Below, piece by piece: positions 1-13,640 of a stretch of DNA of 64,000 bases. Source of the stretch: Dirofilaria immitis (lineage: Eukaryota; Nematoda; Chromadorea; Rhabditida; Onchocercidae); assembly GCA_024305405.1 (NCBI GenBank), contig JAKNDB010000068.1:8851501-8915500 (forward strand), read 5' to 3'. Under the pieces are notes generated by a model. That model searched no databases and was not told where the DNA came from. It was given only the letters and a program-made list of their open reading frames with translations. Each line of letters starts with the position of its first letter. Positions within the stretch are counted from its first letter, which is position 1. A program made the position numbers and the translations under genes.

Positions 1-37
1 GCGATGAATGTTTTCCTTAGAAACTACTTTGTTTTAG

Positions 38-3000
38 GTCCTAGCAACAAAGGACGTTGTACTGAATCGGGCCAAAGAGCTAGCGGCCAGTCGTCAAAAT
101 TCACTACACGTAGCCAAATCAGTGTACAATTTGCTCACATTGGTTCGATTCTACACTTTGTTTAGAAACATTACCTCATGTTTTTTACCAAGACTTTACT
201 TATTGATTAACTTAGGAATTATTTCCATTTTAAAAGTAATTATACAAACAACTTCTTATCCTCAAGTTTTACCACCCAGTATGCAAAAATTCTACTAAAG
301 AGTTTCCTATTTCTACAGTACTGCAACATCAAATTAAAATTATTTCAGAAAATTGTGATAAAATTACGAATAATTCAGTTTAGGTCAGTGTACTTGCGGA
401 GTAAAATTAAAATGTAATTTCGAAATGCCTCAAAATCAAATAATTTTGTCATGCTGAATGAGCACAATAAACTATTTGAATCATTTGATTCATCTCTCTC
501 TATATATAAAGCTTTATATTAGTCTTTGATTTCTAATTCTTTTCCAAAGTAACTTTTCCGATTTGTCTTTCCAGTCATTATAGTTTTAAGAGAATTTCTC
601 CGCTGTATAATAAAGTCTATAATTTATAAGAAAAAGTTGAATAAACATTTGTATTTCAAACAGCAATATTCTCTCTCATGCTAATAAATTACTGCAAGCA
701 CTTCTGGAAATATTTAAAAAATTGAAGATATGCTTTCAGGTGTTATCAACTCTACGACAATATGAGCTTCTGTCAAGTATTCATGAAAAGCAATGAAATT
801 TGCAAACGAAGACAAATATTTATGGTGAGTATATTAATTTTGTGGTTGAAAAATTTTAAACCCTTTTCTATATGTTTGCTGTGGTCTCAGATGTTGTTCA
901 TTTTTCTAGGTTCCAGTTCGCCTTGACATTACTTTGCCATGGAAGATATGTAAGAGCTTCAAGGATCTTGTCACAGTGTTTAGCTATTGAGCAATATAAT
1001 GATGATGCGCTTACACAGCATCTTTTTGCAGCCAATATTGCGCTTGAGCATCTTGGCCAATATGATGACGGTAGGAAGATGAAAGAATTGTTTTTGAATC
1101 ACATTTTGTCATACTAAAATTTGTTTTTCAATGAATACAAAATTATTTTTTCTAAAAACTTCAATCAGTTTGGTATATGTTGATTTTATTTTGTAAAAGA
1201 AAAGCAAGCGTCTAGAAGTACCCTTTCAAAAAATTATTTCCGGCAATTTAATAATATTTATGCTCCTTTTTTTTTTGAAAAACAATATATGATCTATTTC
1301 AGCTATAAGTCATGCCGAAAAAGCTATCGAATTATGCGAAGGGAATTGGCTTTTTGGTCGATGTGTGCTATTGAAAGCTATTGCACTAAGGCATGTATTA
1401 GTAATCCAAGTTATCGGTTCATACGCCCTTATTCATTTACGTGTGTTTGCTCAGACTATAAATGAGCAAAATCAGTTGTTTGTCTAAAGATTTTAGCAGA
1501 GAGTCTTTTTTTAGTGGAAAGAAGGTTCTTCTTTTCTTGTTGAATGGATAAAGATTTTGAAGAAAACACCTGACTTTATTTCATTTACAAAGATGATTAA
1601 AGGATTATCAGATATATGAAAAATAAGACGAAAAATATAAATGTTTCATTAATTCTCCAAAAATGGTTTATCACATCTCGAATATCTGATTCTATAATTC
1701 TATCATCAAAATAATTGAAATGTTTCAAGCATGAAAGCAGAAACGGTAGTTCGGTACAACAGTCGAAGTGAAATGCAATTGAAAGTAATAAAACTATTTG
1801 AAAATGCTGCAGCGATGGATCCACATGATGACTTGACTCATTATTATTGTGCCCGACAACATGCTATCGGTGGAAATTTTCTATTCTTAAGAAAATTATT
1901 GAAAGATGTATTAGAAAATCTCAATTTTTAAAAAGTTGCATGCAATACTTGGACTACGAAATGTTGATTTTTAAGACACAGAAGTTATTATCGTAACTTA
2001 AAAGTAAAATTTATTTTGCCTATATAAGGAAAATTTATGATTTATTCTTGCTCAGCAAAATGTAAAATTTGAATCTCTACTTTTCTTTCTGATTTTGAAA
2101 ATCCCTTTCAGCTCGTAATTTACAAGTTGCTCGTGATTGGTGTGAAAGAACTCTGGAATTAAATCCAGAAATGCCGCTAGCAATAATGCTTCTTGCATTA
2201 ATTTTTACTGCCCAGAAAGATTACAAAGCGGCACTCGAACTTGTTATCGATGCTTTGGAGGATTTTCCAACCAATTATCCACTTACTGTGCTCAAATTAA
2301 TGCTTGAAGTTAAATTCGGTAATTTTTAATTTCCTGAAAAATTCCGAAAAACTGATATTGCTTTCACGTAATTTTGCTTCCTCTGAAACATTTTTTATAA
2401 CTTTTAAGAATGTTGTTGATATTTATTGTTATTGTTTTGATCGTAATATAGCGGCAGTTTATGTTTTTCAACAATACGATGATTCGTTTCAAAATTGGCG
2501 ATTGATTTTACGAGATGAGATATAAAAGGATATTAATGAATTTTCTTTATTATTTATTTCATGGGAAACTACAAATTTGTTATTTATTTTGTAAATAAAG
2601 GTCGTGTTGATGAAGCCTTAGCGTCATCACAGCACTTATTATATTTCTGGAAAAGTCGAGAGACAAATCTTTTGAAGAATCGAACGTATACATTGCACGA
2701 ACTGGTATTGTTTGTTTTTTTCGTTTTATCCACACTTTTAATCTTGTGATTAATATTATTTCCATAGTTTTTACATTTTTATCGTAGTCATCTTAAACCG
2801 ATCTGGAGTATTTGGAATTCTTGCAAATATGATAGGAATAGAATGTTGAGTGTAATTTTGCAGGTATTTTTCAGCTAGCGAAGAAAGTCAGAAAAATGGA
2901 CGAAATGAAAGTTTATTGCGCTCAGTGAACAGTCGTGATGCTGTAACTGCAACACCGTTCATTGCCGCTGCTTCACTGGGTATTTTATCATCCTCCGCGC

Positions 3001-4616
3001 TTGCAAATATGTCTACTAGTATTGGAACTGATGTCACCGGTGAGTTATATTTTTAGAACTTAAAGTGTTCTTCGTAATGCATAATGCTTTTTGAATTTCT
3101 AGTTAATTTCATTACAAAATTCTAGAAATTCTCAGTATAATTTTAATTGATCAGTTTTATTGTATAGATTATTTTTTCTGCACCAAAGATATTACAGATG
3201 AATAGAGCTTTAATGTGTTTATTTAAATACCGCTTTGTTTATGATTCACATATTTTAGATAACGGATCTGTATATACAACTCAAGGTACGTCCGATTACG
3301 GAACCTCGACTGTTTCGTTATGTTCGAGGCAATCAAAAACTATGGAAACACATTTCGTAATGAAGGTATCTGTATTACTTTATTGTTTAGTACTTTTTCT
3401 TATCTCGTTCGATATTTTGTTTAAATACAGAGCTTTGCCAAAAATTATGATTTTTTACATTTTTTCCTTCTCTATTTTATTTTGCAAAGTTTTGTAAGAG
3501 CACAGTTCTTATCTATTTTAGGCTAATATTTGGCTAGAACTTGCTGAACTTTTTCTTAATCTTGATCGTATGGAAGATGTACGACCATGCATTGAGGAGG
3601 CATCTGCTTTATATCCATGTTCACATCAAATACTTTATATCAAGGTTTCAGACTACAACATATATCTTCAGATGAGATCATCTTTTGTATACAGAATTCT
3701 TATTTTATTCCAAATATGACTTATTTCCTCTCATTGCATGTTGGTGTAAGAAAAAATAAAGTCACATTAGCATTCATTTTGAGTGGGAAGTTGGGAATGA
3801 CCTTATGTCTTCGCACATTGTTTGTTGTTTTATGTTTCAACAAAGTTGTTACTATTTTTGCTTCAGGGCCGTTTATTAGCAGCTCGAGCGGCTAAGTGTG
3901 AGAGTGCCGCGAAATGTAAGTATTTGCGAAGTGATGCAAAGGCTTCATTATTGGGAGCACTCGCAATAGCACCTTCCCATGTGCCATCATTGCGACACTT
4001 AGCACGTATTTACAGGTTGGAGGAAATATTCCTATGGCTGAAAAAATGTTAAGGTTGGTGCATGATTGAAGATAAAAATGTCATTGCTTGAAGTAATCGA
4101 AAAATTATATATGCATCTTATTTTGAAAAGAAAAGCAATATTGATTTTTTAGATTGAATTATTATAGTTATTCTAAGTGAAATAGATTTAATATATGGCT
4201 GTTTTAATGAAATCTTCATTATCTTGTCTTCATCTTAGTTGGAAAATATTCAAAATTAATAAATTTTTAACTAAATAATGAAAAACACCTTATTCAATAA
4301 GTTCATTTCCTAACTCAGTTGATTAGTTTTAAGTTAGGCAATTTCATGATGCATTTACTCTAAAATCTTTATTTATGCACTACACGTTTATATCACCCCG
4401 TATACTCTGCTTGGCCAGAATTTGTATGTTTTTTTCAGGGATGTTGTACAGATTGATCCATTACACAATGATTCATGGCAAGCACTTGGGATGATCCTGT
4501 CGGAAGATGGGCGTTTTGAAGAAGCTCTGGAATGTTATTCGATCGCTTCAGCTCTAAATTTATCAACTCCTCTTATACCATTTTCTACGTTACCGGTGTT
4601 AATTCGCACTTCGTGA
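38..4616 (+). CDS. ttc-7: TTC7 homologue, TPR scaffold of PI4-kinase III alpha complex (3' part)
   Basis: Partial gene whose 5' part lies before the window. TTC7 with EFR3 and FAM126/hyccin holds PI4KIII-alpha at the plasma membrane for PI4P synthesis (family knowledge). Exons with good splice sites lie at about 38-142, 739-829, 911-1071, 1304-1390, 1729-1877, 2112-2319, 2601-2704, 2865-3040, 3260-3365, 3523-3644, 3867-4016 and 4440-4616. They translate to helical TPR-like segments in TTC7 order. Landmarks are RQYELLSS, the FQFALTLLCHGRY stretch, AMDPHDDLTHYYCARQ, LELNPEMPLAIMLLALIF, ANIWLELAELFLNLDRMED and the C-terminal DSWQALGMILSEDGRFEEALECY followed by LIPFSTLP, which matches the conserved TTC7 C-terminus. 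The stop is TGA at 4614-4616. Two exons (near 790 and 4015-4021) need one extra base to stay in frame, and the phase between the exons ending at 2704 and starting at 2865 does not fit. I attribute these to sequence errors. The linker at 2865-3365 is low in conservation, as in other TTC7 proteins. Confidence 0.9.
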
Positions 4617-7489
4617 TTAAGAAATTAAAAATCCTTTCATATTATTTGTAATAATGATCTATTGTTTCAGCGACGATTCAATATAATTTTGATTATTGAC
4701 TTCTTATACAAACCAAATTTTTTAGTGGCCCAGGATTTTCATTGCACTATTCGACATCAAATCGACCCTACATATGTCTTATATTCGGTATTTTATCATA
4801 GCAGCTCGACCTCAGAAAAAAAGCTTTTAAAATATCGGATAACTGAGCATTTAAAAAGCAAAGTTAATAGCAAATTTTGGTGTCATTTTTGAAGCTATTA
4901 TATGATATTCTCATACTACCTTTAGTTGAATTAAAATTATAGTTTAGCACTGCTGATAAGATAGCTAGACCATATAATGTCAAGATTTCTGGAATCACCT
5001 TTTTCAGTACCTGAAATTGGTAAAACAATCACTATCCAACTCATATTAATTTTTAACTGTTTGGGGCTTGATATAGCATTCGCAAATTTGCTAGACTATA
5101 CTTATGGTTAACAATAAGTGAATGCTAATTTTGGCTTCACGGATATCGCAATAATAGGTCAGTTCAACTGAAGTATTTGAAACGAGTGAATATGTTATTT
5201 TAACTTGGTTAATTAATTTACATAATGTGTGCAATCGCGAGTCAGGGACTATCTCTGTAAATTTTACGTAGCTCTGTGCAAGAAATCTTTACTTAACTAT
5301 GTACAAGAATTACTTATTAATTTGGAATTATTATTTCATTTTTATTTTCATGTTCACTAAAATATGTTCTTTACTTTGTTAGAACTGTTGTTTCTTGGTC
5401 ATTATCGAACATGTCTGTGATTTATATTTGCGATTCTACATTTCGATACATTTGAAATTGTTACGAATTGATGATTTGGGTCACCTGTGGCATTTTTGAA
5501 TTTGTGAAATAGGTATACATAGTTTGATAGGGATAAGCAGCATTGCTTATTTCAACTTTTTTTTCATATGTAAAATTAGCGAATTAATAGTTGTGAATGT
5601 AATGGATAATTTATGCATGATGCTTTCCGATTAATTTGTGCGACTGGGACTAACAAATGCGTCGATTGAAATTAAAGAAATATGATCTTAACTTTCGTTA
5701 TTTGAAGCATGTAGACTGCTGCATAACAAGTTTTTTAATCCAGACAAATTGAGAAATTTAAAGCACTGTATTCTGCATTAGAGGATACCAGGAATGATGC
5801 AGAATTTGATCTCCGAAACGCGAAAGGCATATATCCTTGTAATGAACATGCTGATTTAAGCCATTAGATAGCAACGAATTTTCTAATGTCATGTGTTTTC
5901 TCACTGTTTCCATCGCATTTCAGTCGTGCTTTTTTCTTTTTATATATCTCTAATTAGTTAGTCGAAGTTTTAGGCATCTAAAATCCTTTTCCTTTGAGAT
6001 TAAAGAAAATATTAGATTTCACATTGATGATTTATCGGGAAAGTTATGATTTTGTGCTGTGTTGAAATGAACTTATGTTTTACTATTCATTTTATACGCT
6101 TCTTGTTGCACTGTTATGAGCAGATGATCCTGCTAATGAGATTTAAAAGAAATACAATTATTCTGGAATGAAAAATTTTGCAAGATTTTGTATCTCATTT
6201 ATGTGTTATTATTCTAATGAATTGAATTAGTTTGGTATTTTCAACTGCAACAAATTTCTATATTTCTACATTACAAAAGAAATGGATGGAATTTCCCTAT
6301 TACTCTAATTCTTTTTGTAGTGAGAACACGCGCATTAACTTTCTTTACTAGAATTTAAGTAGCATGGTTGGATCGCTCTTTCTTTTTGATATCTTATGCA
6401 ATGATAGATCCCATGACTCAAATCTAACTCAAATCTGAAGTGGTGTTGATATGAGAATTAGAATCAAATTAGCAGTAAGAACTGATGAATATATACTACT
6501 TTGTCGGCTTTCGAAAGAATTTTACTAGTAGTGAAGGCTATCTCTACTCTTTCATTTTCTTCAACTTCACCTTTTGATCATCTCTCTCGCAAACCTTCCT
6601 TCTAGTTTCTTGTGGACACAGACTTAAATTAACAGTGGCTAGAATAATGAGATGAAATGTTGTACTTTTCGTTGTTAAATATACTTTTGTACCTGTACAA
6701 AGATAAATGAAATATTATTAAGAAAGAGAATTAAAGTTCATATCTAATATGTGATGTTAAACTAATTCATAGAACTAATTTGTAACAATTATTATATTTT
6801 GGGAAGAGAAGAAATCTTTTTTTTTTCTTCACAAAAGAATTGTACATTGTTTCGGTTTTTATTAATGCCAACTGAACTGAATCAACAACAAGCGAACATG
6901 TTTGATTGTTCCTTTCCTTTTAAATATATTTTTTGTTAAAAATTTGAAAATTTATTCCTTCTCTCCAAGAATTACCATTTTGTCCTTTACCTGTTAGTCC
7001 GCACTTTTCCTCTCTGCTGCAAACACACCATTTCAAATAGTGCGGCGTGCGGTGCAATTCATTTATTGTTAGTTATATTTCTTAACATTTCTTTTCTTTA
7101 TTAATTGAAACTATTGTGTTTTTGTGATCTTCTCTTCAATAGTCTAACTCATTTTTTTGTTTTTTTTTTTTTTTTAGAAATATTGTTCAGAATCATCCAA
7201 CAGTTTCAATTAGTATCTGATTCAGCAATATAATGAAAGCTTATATCCTAAAATTAGACGGAATGCATCATAACTTCTCTTAAATTTAAAATCTAATAAT
7301 TAATCAAATTGTTAGATTCATGAATAATTCCTAATGATTCGATAATTTCTTCATTAAAAAAATCTCGAAAATTAAAAATTTCATTCATTTATTTCAATGC
7401 AAATATGCAAATTAAAATATAAATTTGAGGAAGGATGAGCATTTTTCTCTGCGTAACAAAATGTTTGAATGATATTATCTATTCATCAC
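4617..7489. other. Intergenic stretch without recognised gene
   Basis: About 2.9 kb between the TTC7 stop and the next plus-strand gene. It is AT-rich, with frequent stops in all frames and no exon pair with matching splice sites that I could support. A long T run ending in TTTTAG (about 7151-7178) resembles a splice acceptor and could belong to an untranslated 5' exon of the downstream gene, but no coding sequence follows directly. Confidence 0.5.
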
Positions 7490-10400
7490 ATGAATGCCTT
7501 TTTGATTTTTATGATAGTATTATTTCTATCCTTCATATTACTTGTCAGCTTTGGATGTAGACTAAGTCGGAGGACATCTGCGCCAAATGCAATTGAACGA
7601 TATGAATCAGCCAAAGCTGGAGGCAATAAAATAAACTTTCCCTTTCCATCAATTTTCAGATCGATTTCCAATAAGTGTTACAGTAAGTGGAGAAAGCTTT
7701 TTTGGTTCACGGTGGTGATTGCCTTTGCAATGGTTGCAAGTAAAACATCACATTCTGGTGGACTTGTGGTACTTTCACCGCTTGTACAAAGTCCTGATCA
7801 TAATGTAGTGCTTATTTCACGGTAAGTATTCTCACATTTGCGCTGAAAAAAGATTAAAAAGATCCTGATATATAAGCTAAGTTGGGGCAAATTTCAGAAG
7901 ACTTCAACAGTGTTTATTGTTCACTTTTATTTGAGTGAAAGAGAAAGGAATGCGGAAAGTTCGTCGTTGCTTTTGCTGTTTTCATAATTTTTCATTTTGT
8001 AAATAAAATTGGGAAGATCGTTGTTCTATTGAATTATTGGTGGAAAAGATTTCTATAAATTTTGGAAAAAAGAATTGATAGCTTTTCTTACTACTTGAAT
8101 AAAGGAAATAGAGTCAGTAAAATGTGACAATACACCGTCCACTGAAGATGTGATACGTTTTTCATATTTTTCAAAAAAGCAAGATTTATTGCGTCTTTAC
8201 AATGATTTATAATTATTTATTAGTTTTACTCATTAGTTTTTAAGCTTGAGAGTTTTTCGAAATCATTATTGAATGTTTATTTTAAATCCAGTTTTTGTAA
8301 TGCCGAGCGCTGGAAATAGAAAATGAAAAAAAAGCTTAAATGCTTACTTATTTACCTCAACTTATTGTCTGAAAAGCTGTACTTTCCGTATTTGTTATCG
8401 AACTTTTATATCTTCTCAATTTATACTTGTGTTTATACCTTGGTGTTTAACTCTTTCTAGTGCATGAGGAAATTTTTTAAATAAGGCTTTTTCAGAAATA
8501 TTGACGTTGAATACAATCGCATATTGCATGTTGCGGGTGGAGAATACACTGGTATTATTATCAATAAATTTATCGATGGAGAACCAAGTTTGTTATAGTT
8601 TTTGTTGTTTAATTTGTGCATAATTTAAAAGATTGATATTGAGTCATCAGATAAGCTTAATTATTTATATTTTAGATTTAAAATGTGATCTGGCACTCAG
8701 CTTTTCTGTGTGGTTACGAAATGGAGATATGAAGAAGCAGGTTAAGTTTTATGTAATGCTGAAAGCGAACTCATTACTTACAAAATGATGTCTAATCATT
8801 GGTTCTGAATAGCAAATGTTTTTTTTGTCTATCTTCTCATTTATTTCTTTATATACATATTCCTTTTATTTATTTACCCTCTTTAACTTATGTGTGGTTG
8901 TTATAAATCCTCAGTTGAGAGTTTTATCTTTTAGTTTAGATATTTTAAAAAACTATAGTTCCAATCAATACAATTGACAATGTTTCGTTTGTATTGAAAT
9001 TCATCATATTCTGCATACTTTACTTAAGCTTTTTCAGTAGTAAAAAATATGCTTTTGCTTTAAGTAACGTAAAATTTAACTGTTTGCAAAGTGGAACAAA
9101 TCTCATCTTTAGGAAAACCGTTGTTTTCGTTTCCGCTTTTCGATGGTACGGAGAATTCTGATAAGCATGCTATCGCTCAGCAATTCTTCCGGGATCTTGT
9201 TACGGTTTTTCCAAAGGGTAATTTTGTTTTTAAAGAAAAATAGCAGCTGGTTTTAAATGTATATTGTTAATTTTGGCTTCATCTGAAGACAGTACTGTTA
9301 CTAAAATTTGGCGTCTTTCAGGTGAATTTACTCATTATTTGAAAATTTATATTTACATAAGACCTTCTGTTACATGTGACTACAAGGAAAAGCTTGAAAA
9401 GAAAAAATCATAGCGAAATACATTTTAGATTATGTAACATTTCTGAAGCGAATTTTAAAGCTTTTCCAAAGCGACTATGGTGCATTGCAAGAAATCGAAA
9501 TTGACATGCAATTTGCGAAAGAAAATGAAACATATCAGATGCCTGATCCTAAACAGTATGGTAAGTTCATAAATTATGAAGATTTTCTAGATAAGATAGT
9601 TTGGAGATGAGGCAAGAAGTTTTAAAGTTTTCTATTGGCTATGATTAACAAATTAGCGATAAATATTCATTTAAATCACTTTTCTTAAATTATTTTGGAC
9701 GTTTTTGTGCTTTGATTGATTATGAAGCAGTAGATTATTCGATCAGTAGCAAATTATTTTTGGAAAAATCAATTATTCCGTTAATTGTTTTATCAAATTT
9801 CTCTACAGATTCTGGTTCCGAAGTTGAGAACGTTACCATTGCTCATGTACAGGAAATTCTGGAACATGCATATCCGAATGGTTTATCTGTGAATATTATT
9901 GCGGAGTAAGTTCTAGACGATATTTTTGAAAATGTAAGAAATTAGATTCGCTGATAGTTTCTATGTTTTCTAAATGCTTGCATTCTTACCGAATCTCCTG
10001 AAACTATTTAGGATTACTGAAATATGTTTTTCAAGAAAGAGAAACTAAAAATTAACATTACTTGTGATAAAAAATTCTTCATATATTATATATGTCATAT
10101 TCTGATTCGTTGCTTCATAAATAAATTTATTAATCAAATTTTCAAATTTTGGGTCCTTGCGTTGTACAAATAAGGAAGTTGATGGATTTCTCAGTGAATT
10201 AGAAGCACTTGGTGTTGTACAAAAATTGCAGAATGAATGGATTCGTGTGAGCACTGTTGACAGCAGTAAGCTTTTTAATACGTGAATTTTTCAGGATTTG
10301 CACTATTTTTTTCTTCTTTTTAAAGAGAAAGGCATTAGAAAAGGAATATTTTTTAAGATGGAAAAGAAAAACCAGAAATAAAAAATCAGTTTGGTGATTA

Positions 10401-13052
10401 CGCGATCGGACATGTCAGTTCTTTTTTGAATACGTTATATGTCGTTTTTTTTTTTTTACTGAAAAATTCGGATCTCTGCGAATAAACTTCTAAATTTCTT
10501 CACTGTTCTTTCGTTCTTGCAGTTGATATGTCTCGAACTCCAACCAGCTTTGGTCCATGTGATCATCCTACTGTTGCCATCCTAACATGCTTGTTTGCCG
10601 AGAAGCAGAGTATTGATGCGATTATTAATAATAGTACGACAGTTCATCGTTACCGTTCTGGTGGTGATTCCAATATTTATACCCTTGGATGGATTGGAAA
10701 ACATAGAGTTGTTGCTACAAAACTGGCGGTTATTGGTGTGTTTAATTTATTCTGTAATCCAGATTTTTAGGCCTTTAATAACCTGTCATGTTTCAGTCCT
10801 TATTCAATAGAAGGAGAAGTTCCAAAAATTTAAATTTCAATAAGCGGCCATGAGTTCAGCAACGAAAAGTAACAACAGTAGCTGAAAGTTTCAAAAATCA
10901 GTCAGTGTCGTCATTCTTAACGATTCGACGACACATTAAAACAGTAATAAGGACATAGATTACAGCTGTGATAAAGAGTTTTCTCTTTATGATATGCTCC
11001 AAAATTATTGGTTAATTGGTATCTTAAGTTTAATCCTTCATAGATCCTCTTGTTTTCATAAAGAATTGTAGGATGTTACGTGATAGTCTATGACTTCCGA
11101 AACTTAATCTACTATAGATTTATAGGTGATAGTCGTGAAGCAACAACATCTGCCGGCTCTATTACAACCCGTCTCTTGGGTAATTTTCAACATGTCGAGC
11201 ATGTATTTATCGTCGGTGTTGGTGGCGGTGTAGCTCATTATACTGATGCTACGAGGCACATACGTCTTGGTGACGTCGTTGTCAGCGGTCCGGATCCGAA
11301 TGCTTATGTGTTTGCGCACGCTTACACTGTTGATAGAGCAACGGAGCACGTTAATGGCTTTTAATTCGAAACTGGAATCCACAAGATGCAATAATTACTC
11401 ATATCGCTAAAAATATGTAGTGTTTACTTTAGATTTTGTTGAATGTTTAAAGAAAACTAAAATTTATGAATTCCAATTAAGCAATAAATAAGGCAATCAC
11501 TGGATAAACTATGAAAATTTGTAAAATATTTGTAATTAGTGATAAGCGAAATCAATTCGTCTCTATCTTCGTTTTTCAGGGACGAGAAAATGATAGCTGA
11601 ATGGAATTCAATAACCAAAACAACTATTGATCGTTTGGATGCTGCTAACAGCGATATGAGTTTTTCAAGACCACCGCCGCAAGCTGATCTATTGGCTGTA
11701 CCTGTTGGTGAGTTAAGTTACCGAGGGAAGCTAATTTAAATCATGATGGATATTGTTGAAAAAGGAGAGTTTTTAGATTCTGAAAATTGGAGAAATGAAG
11801 CCATACATGGCTAGTTATTGTGTAAAGTTTAGAATGAATTCATTTTGTTCTAGGTGATGGACAGGTAGTTGTCATCCCGCATCCTAATTCAGAACGAGTT
11901 AATTCGGTAGTTCATGTTGGTTCGATTGGAGCAATGGTTTCATATAGAAAGCAGACATTTGCTAACGAAGAGCAGGTTTTAAAATTTTGTTTGAATATTT
12001 TCTTTGAATCTGTGAAATTCGATCATTAGTTTGCCAAAATTTTTCTGCTTTTTTGTGATAAATTTATTTAGTCATTTTATTCTATCATATGTCTATCTTA
12101 TAACACATATTGAAGCTTTCTATTGGAAAGTTTATCTATCCCGAATGATGTTAATTATACTATTTTTCCTACCTTAAATGAAATGTTTAAAAAGTGGAAA
12201 GAACAGAATAATAAATTAAGATAATGGTTTAAACAAAATATGAGGTAGACGAAAAATTGCTGATGAATCATAAATACTCTTAAGGTTGGTGAAGATATAA
12301 GTGGTGCTACAGCTCAATTTCGTGACAAATTTGCTGCAAATTACAATTTGCGCGCGATTGATGCTGGTTTCGATTCCGTTATTGCTGCCGTGAATGGCTC
12401 ACGAATTGATAGCTGGGCGTTAATCCGTGGTATTGCCGATTATCAGCATGGACAAAGCCGCGCTAGTCGTATGTGGCAGGTAAGACAATTTGATTTGTAA
12501 ATTCGACTTTTCTTATCGAATTAATTAAAAATTAATTAAACAAGAAAAAATGCTTGTCACAGTTATTTTTAAGGATCAATATTTATGTTTTTCAGTTTCT
12601 ATCCAGTTATTTTGTCGAAATATTTTCCAGGAATACTTGTGTTCCTTCCTTACCATCATCTTCCTGGCCTTAAGATGATCTTTCGTAGATGATATTTCTA
12701 TAGTTAATATTTGATTAATGATTAGTACGAGTAATTCTTGCTGAAGTTATATAAATTAAAAGAGAACTTGGATGTTCAAATATCCTGCTTTTATGAATCT
12801 TTTAATTCTTATAAAAAAATTAATATAAAATAATAAAAAATGTGCATCATGTTGTTTGAGATATAAAACTGATTATTAATCCATTTATTAGTATGAACTA
12901 ATCTATTAACTTCCTGCTATTTCTTCTATAATAACTTATCATTTATAATTACATTAGATCAAAAATTTTTTCAGGGCTACAGTAGCGTCCGTGCTGCTGC
13001 ACTCACGAAAACATTGATCCTTCGTTTACCTCTTTCTAACGCGCACAATTAA
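7490..13052 (+). CDS. Membrane-anchored winged-helix / nucleoside-phosphorylase-like protein
   Basis: Multi-exon gene ending in TAA at 13050-13052. Exon 1 (ATG at 7490, or 7469 in frame; donor at 7822) encodes two hydrophobic segments, FLIFMIVLFLSFILLVSF and KLFWFTVVIAFAMVAS, separated by a basic loop. Exons 8496-8587, 8676-8740, 9113-9218, 9429-9560 and 9811-9905 follow. The pair 9811-9905 and 10177-10263 gives a small helical, winged-helix-like module (TIAHVQEILEHAYPNGLSV, then FLSELEALGVVQKL). Exons 10524-10735, 11127-11360, 11579-11705, 11854-11975, 12285-12479 and 12975-13052 form a PNP/UDP-phosphorylase fold, with Gly-rich VGVGGGVAHYTD and a C-terminal ALIRGIADYQHG motif. The pairing resembles an uncharacterised animal family; the enzyme activity is inferred only. 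The frame is broken at 11359-11362 and does not pass cleanly from the exon ending at 8740 to 9113 or from 9905 to 10177. The first three exons could therefore be a separate upstream gene. Confidence 0.75.
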
Positions 13053-13456
13053 AGAAAAGTGATCAAATTTACCAATTTACTAGGGAAAATATTTAAGTGC
13101 TGCGCTCAGGAATGTATATTCGTTCGGATCAGATTTCACTAATTTACAAATTCTAGACGAAATATTTTTAAGAACAAAATTGCTGTGGCATTTACTCGGG
13201 TATTCATATATTGATGGAAGATAATATTTTCTTCAATCTTCTCGTCAGCTGTGCAAAAATCAATAGCCTTCAATGTCATCTTGAAACAGTTCTTATTAAA
13301 ATATTTTGTCGAAAAATCTATACATATAATTCTTCATTTAAGTGCTTCTTGAAGACTGGCAAATAGTGAAAATATTTGATTGAAAATATAACGTTCCCGC
13401 CTTGCTTTTATATTATTTTAAGACATGTCACAGTTGTAACATTTCTTGTAGACTGT

Positions 13457-13548
13457 TTGTGCGTGTATGTATATGTGTATTGTTATATGTATGTGTGTAT
13501 GTGTGTGTATGTGTATGTGTATGTGTGTGTGTGTGTGTGTGTATGTGT

Positions 13549-13639
<91 letters not shown>
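13457..13639. repeat. TG-rich microsatellite
   Basis: An imperfect TG/TATG tract that becomes an uninterrupted (TG)n run of about 85 bases from about 13554 to 13639. It lies 400 bases downstream of the phosphorylase-like gene. The Cys-Val-rich open frames through it are artefacts of the dinucleotide repeat, not proteins. Confidence 0.97.
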
Positions 13640-13640
<1 letters not shown>

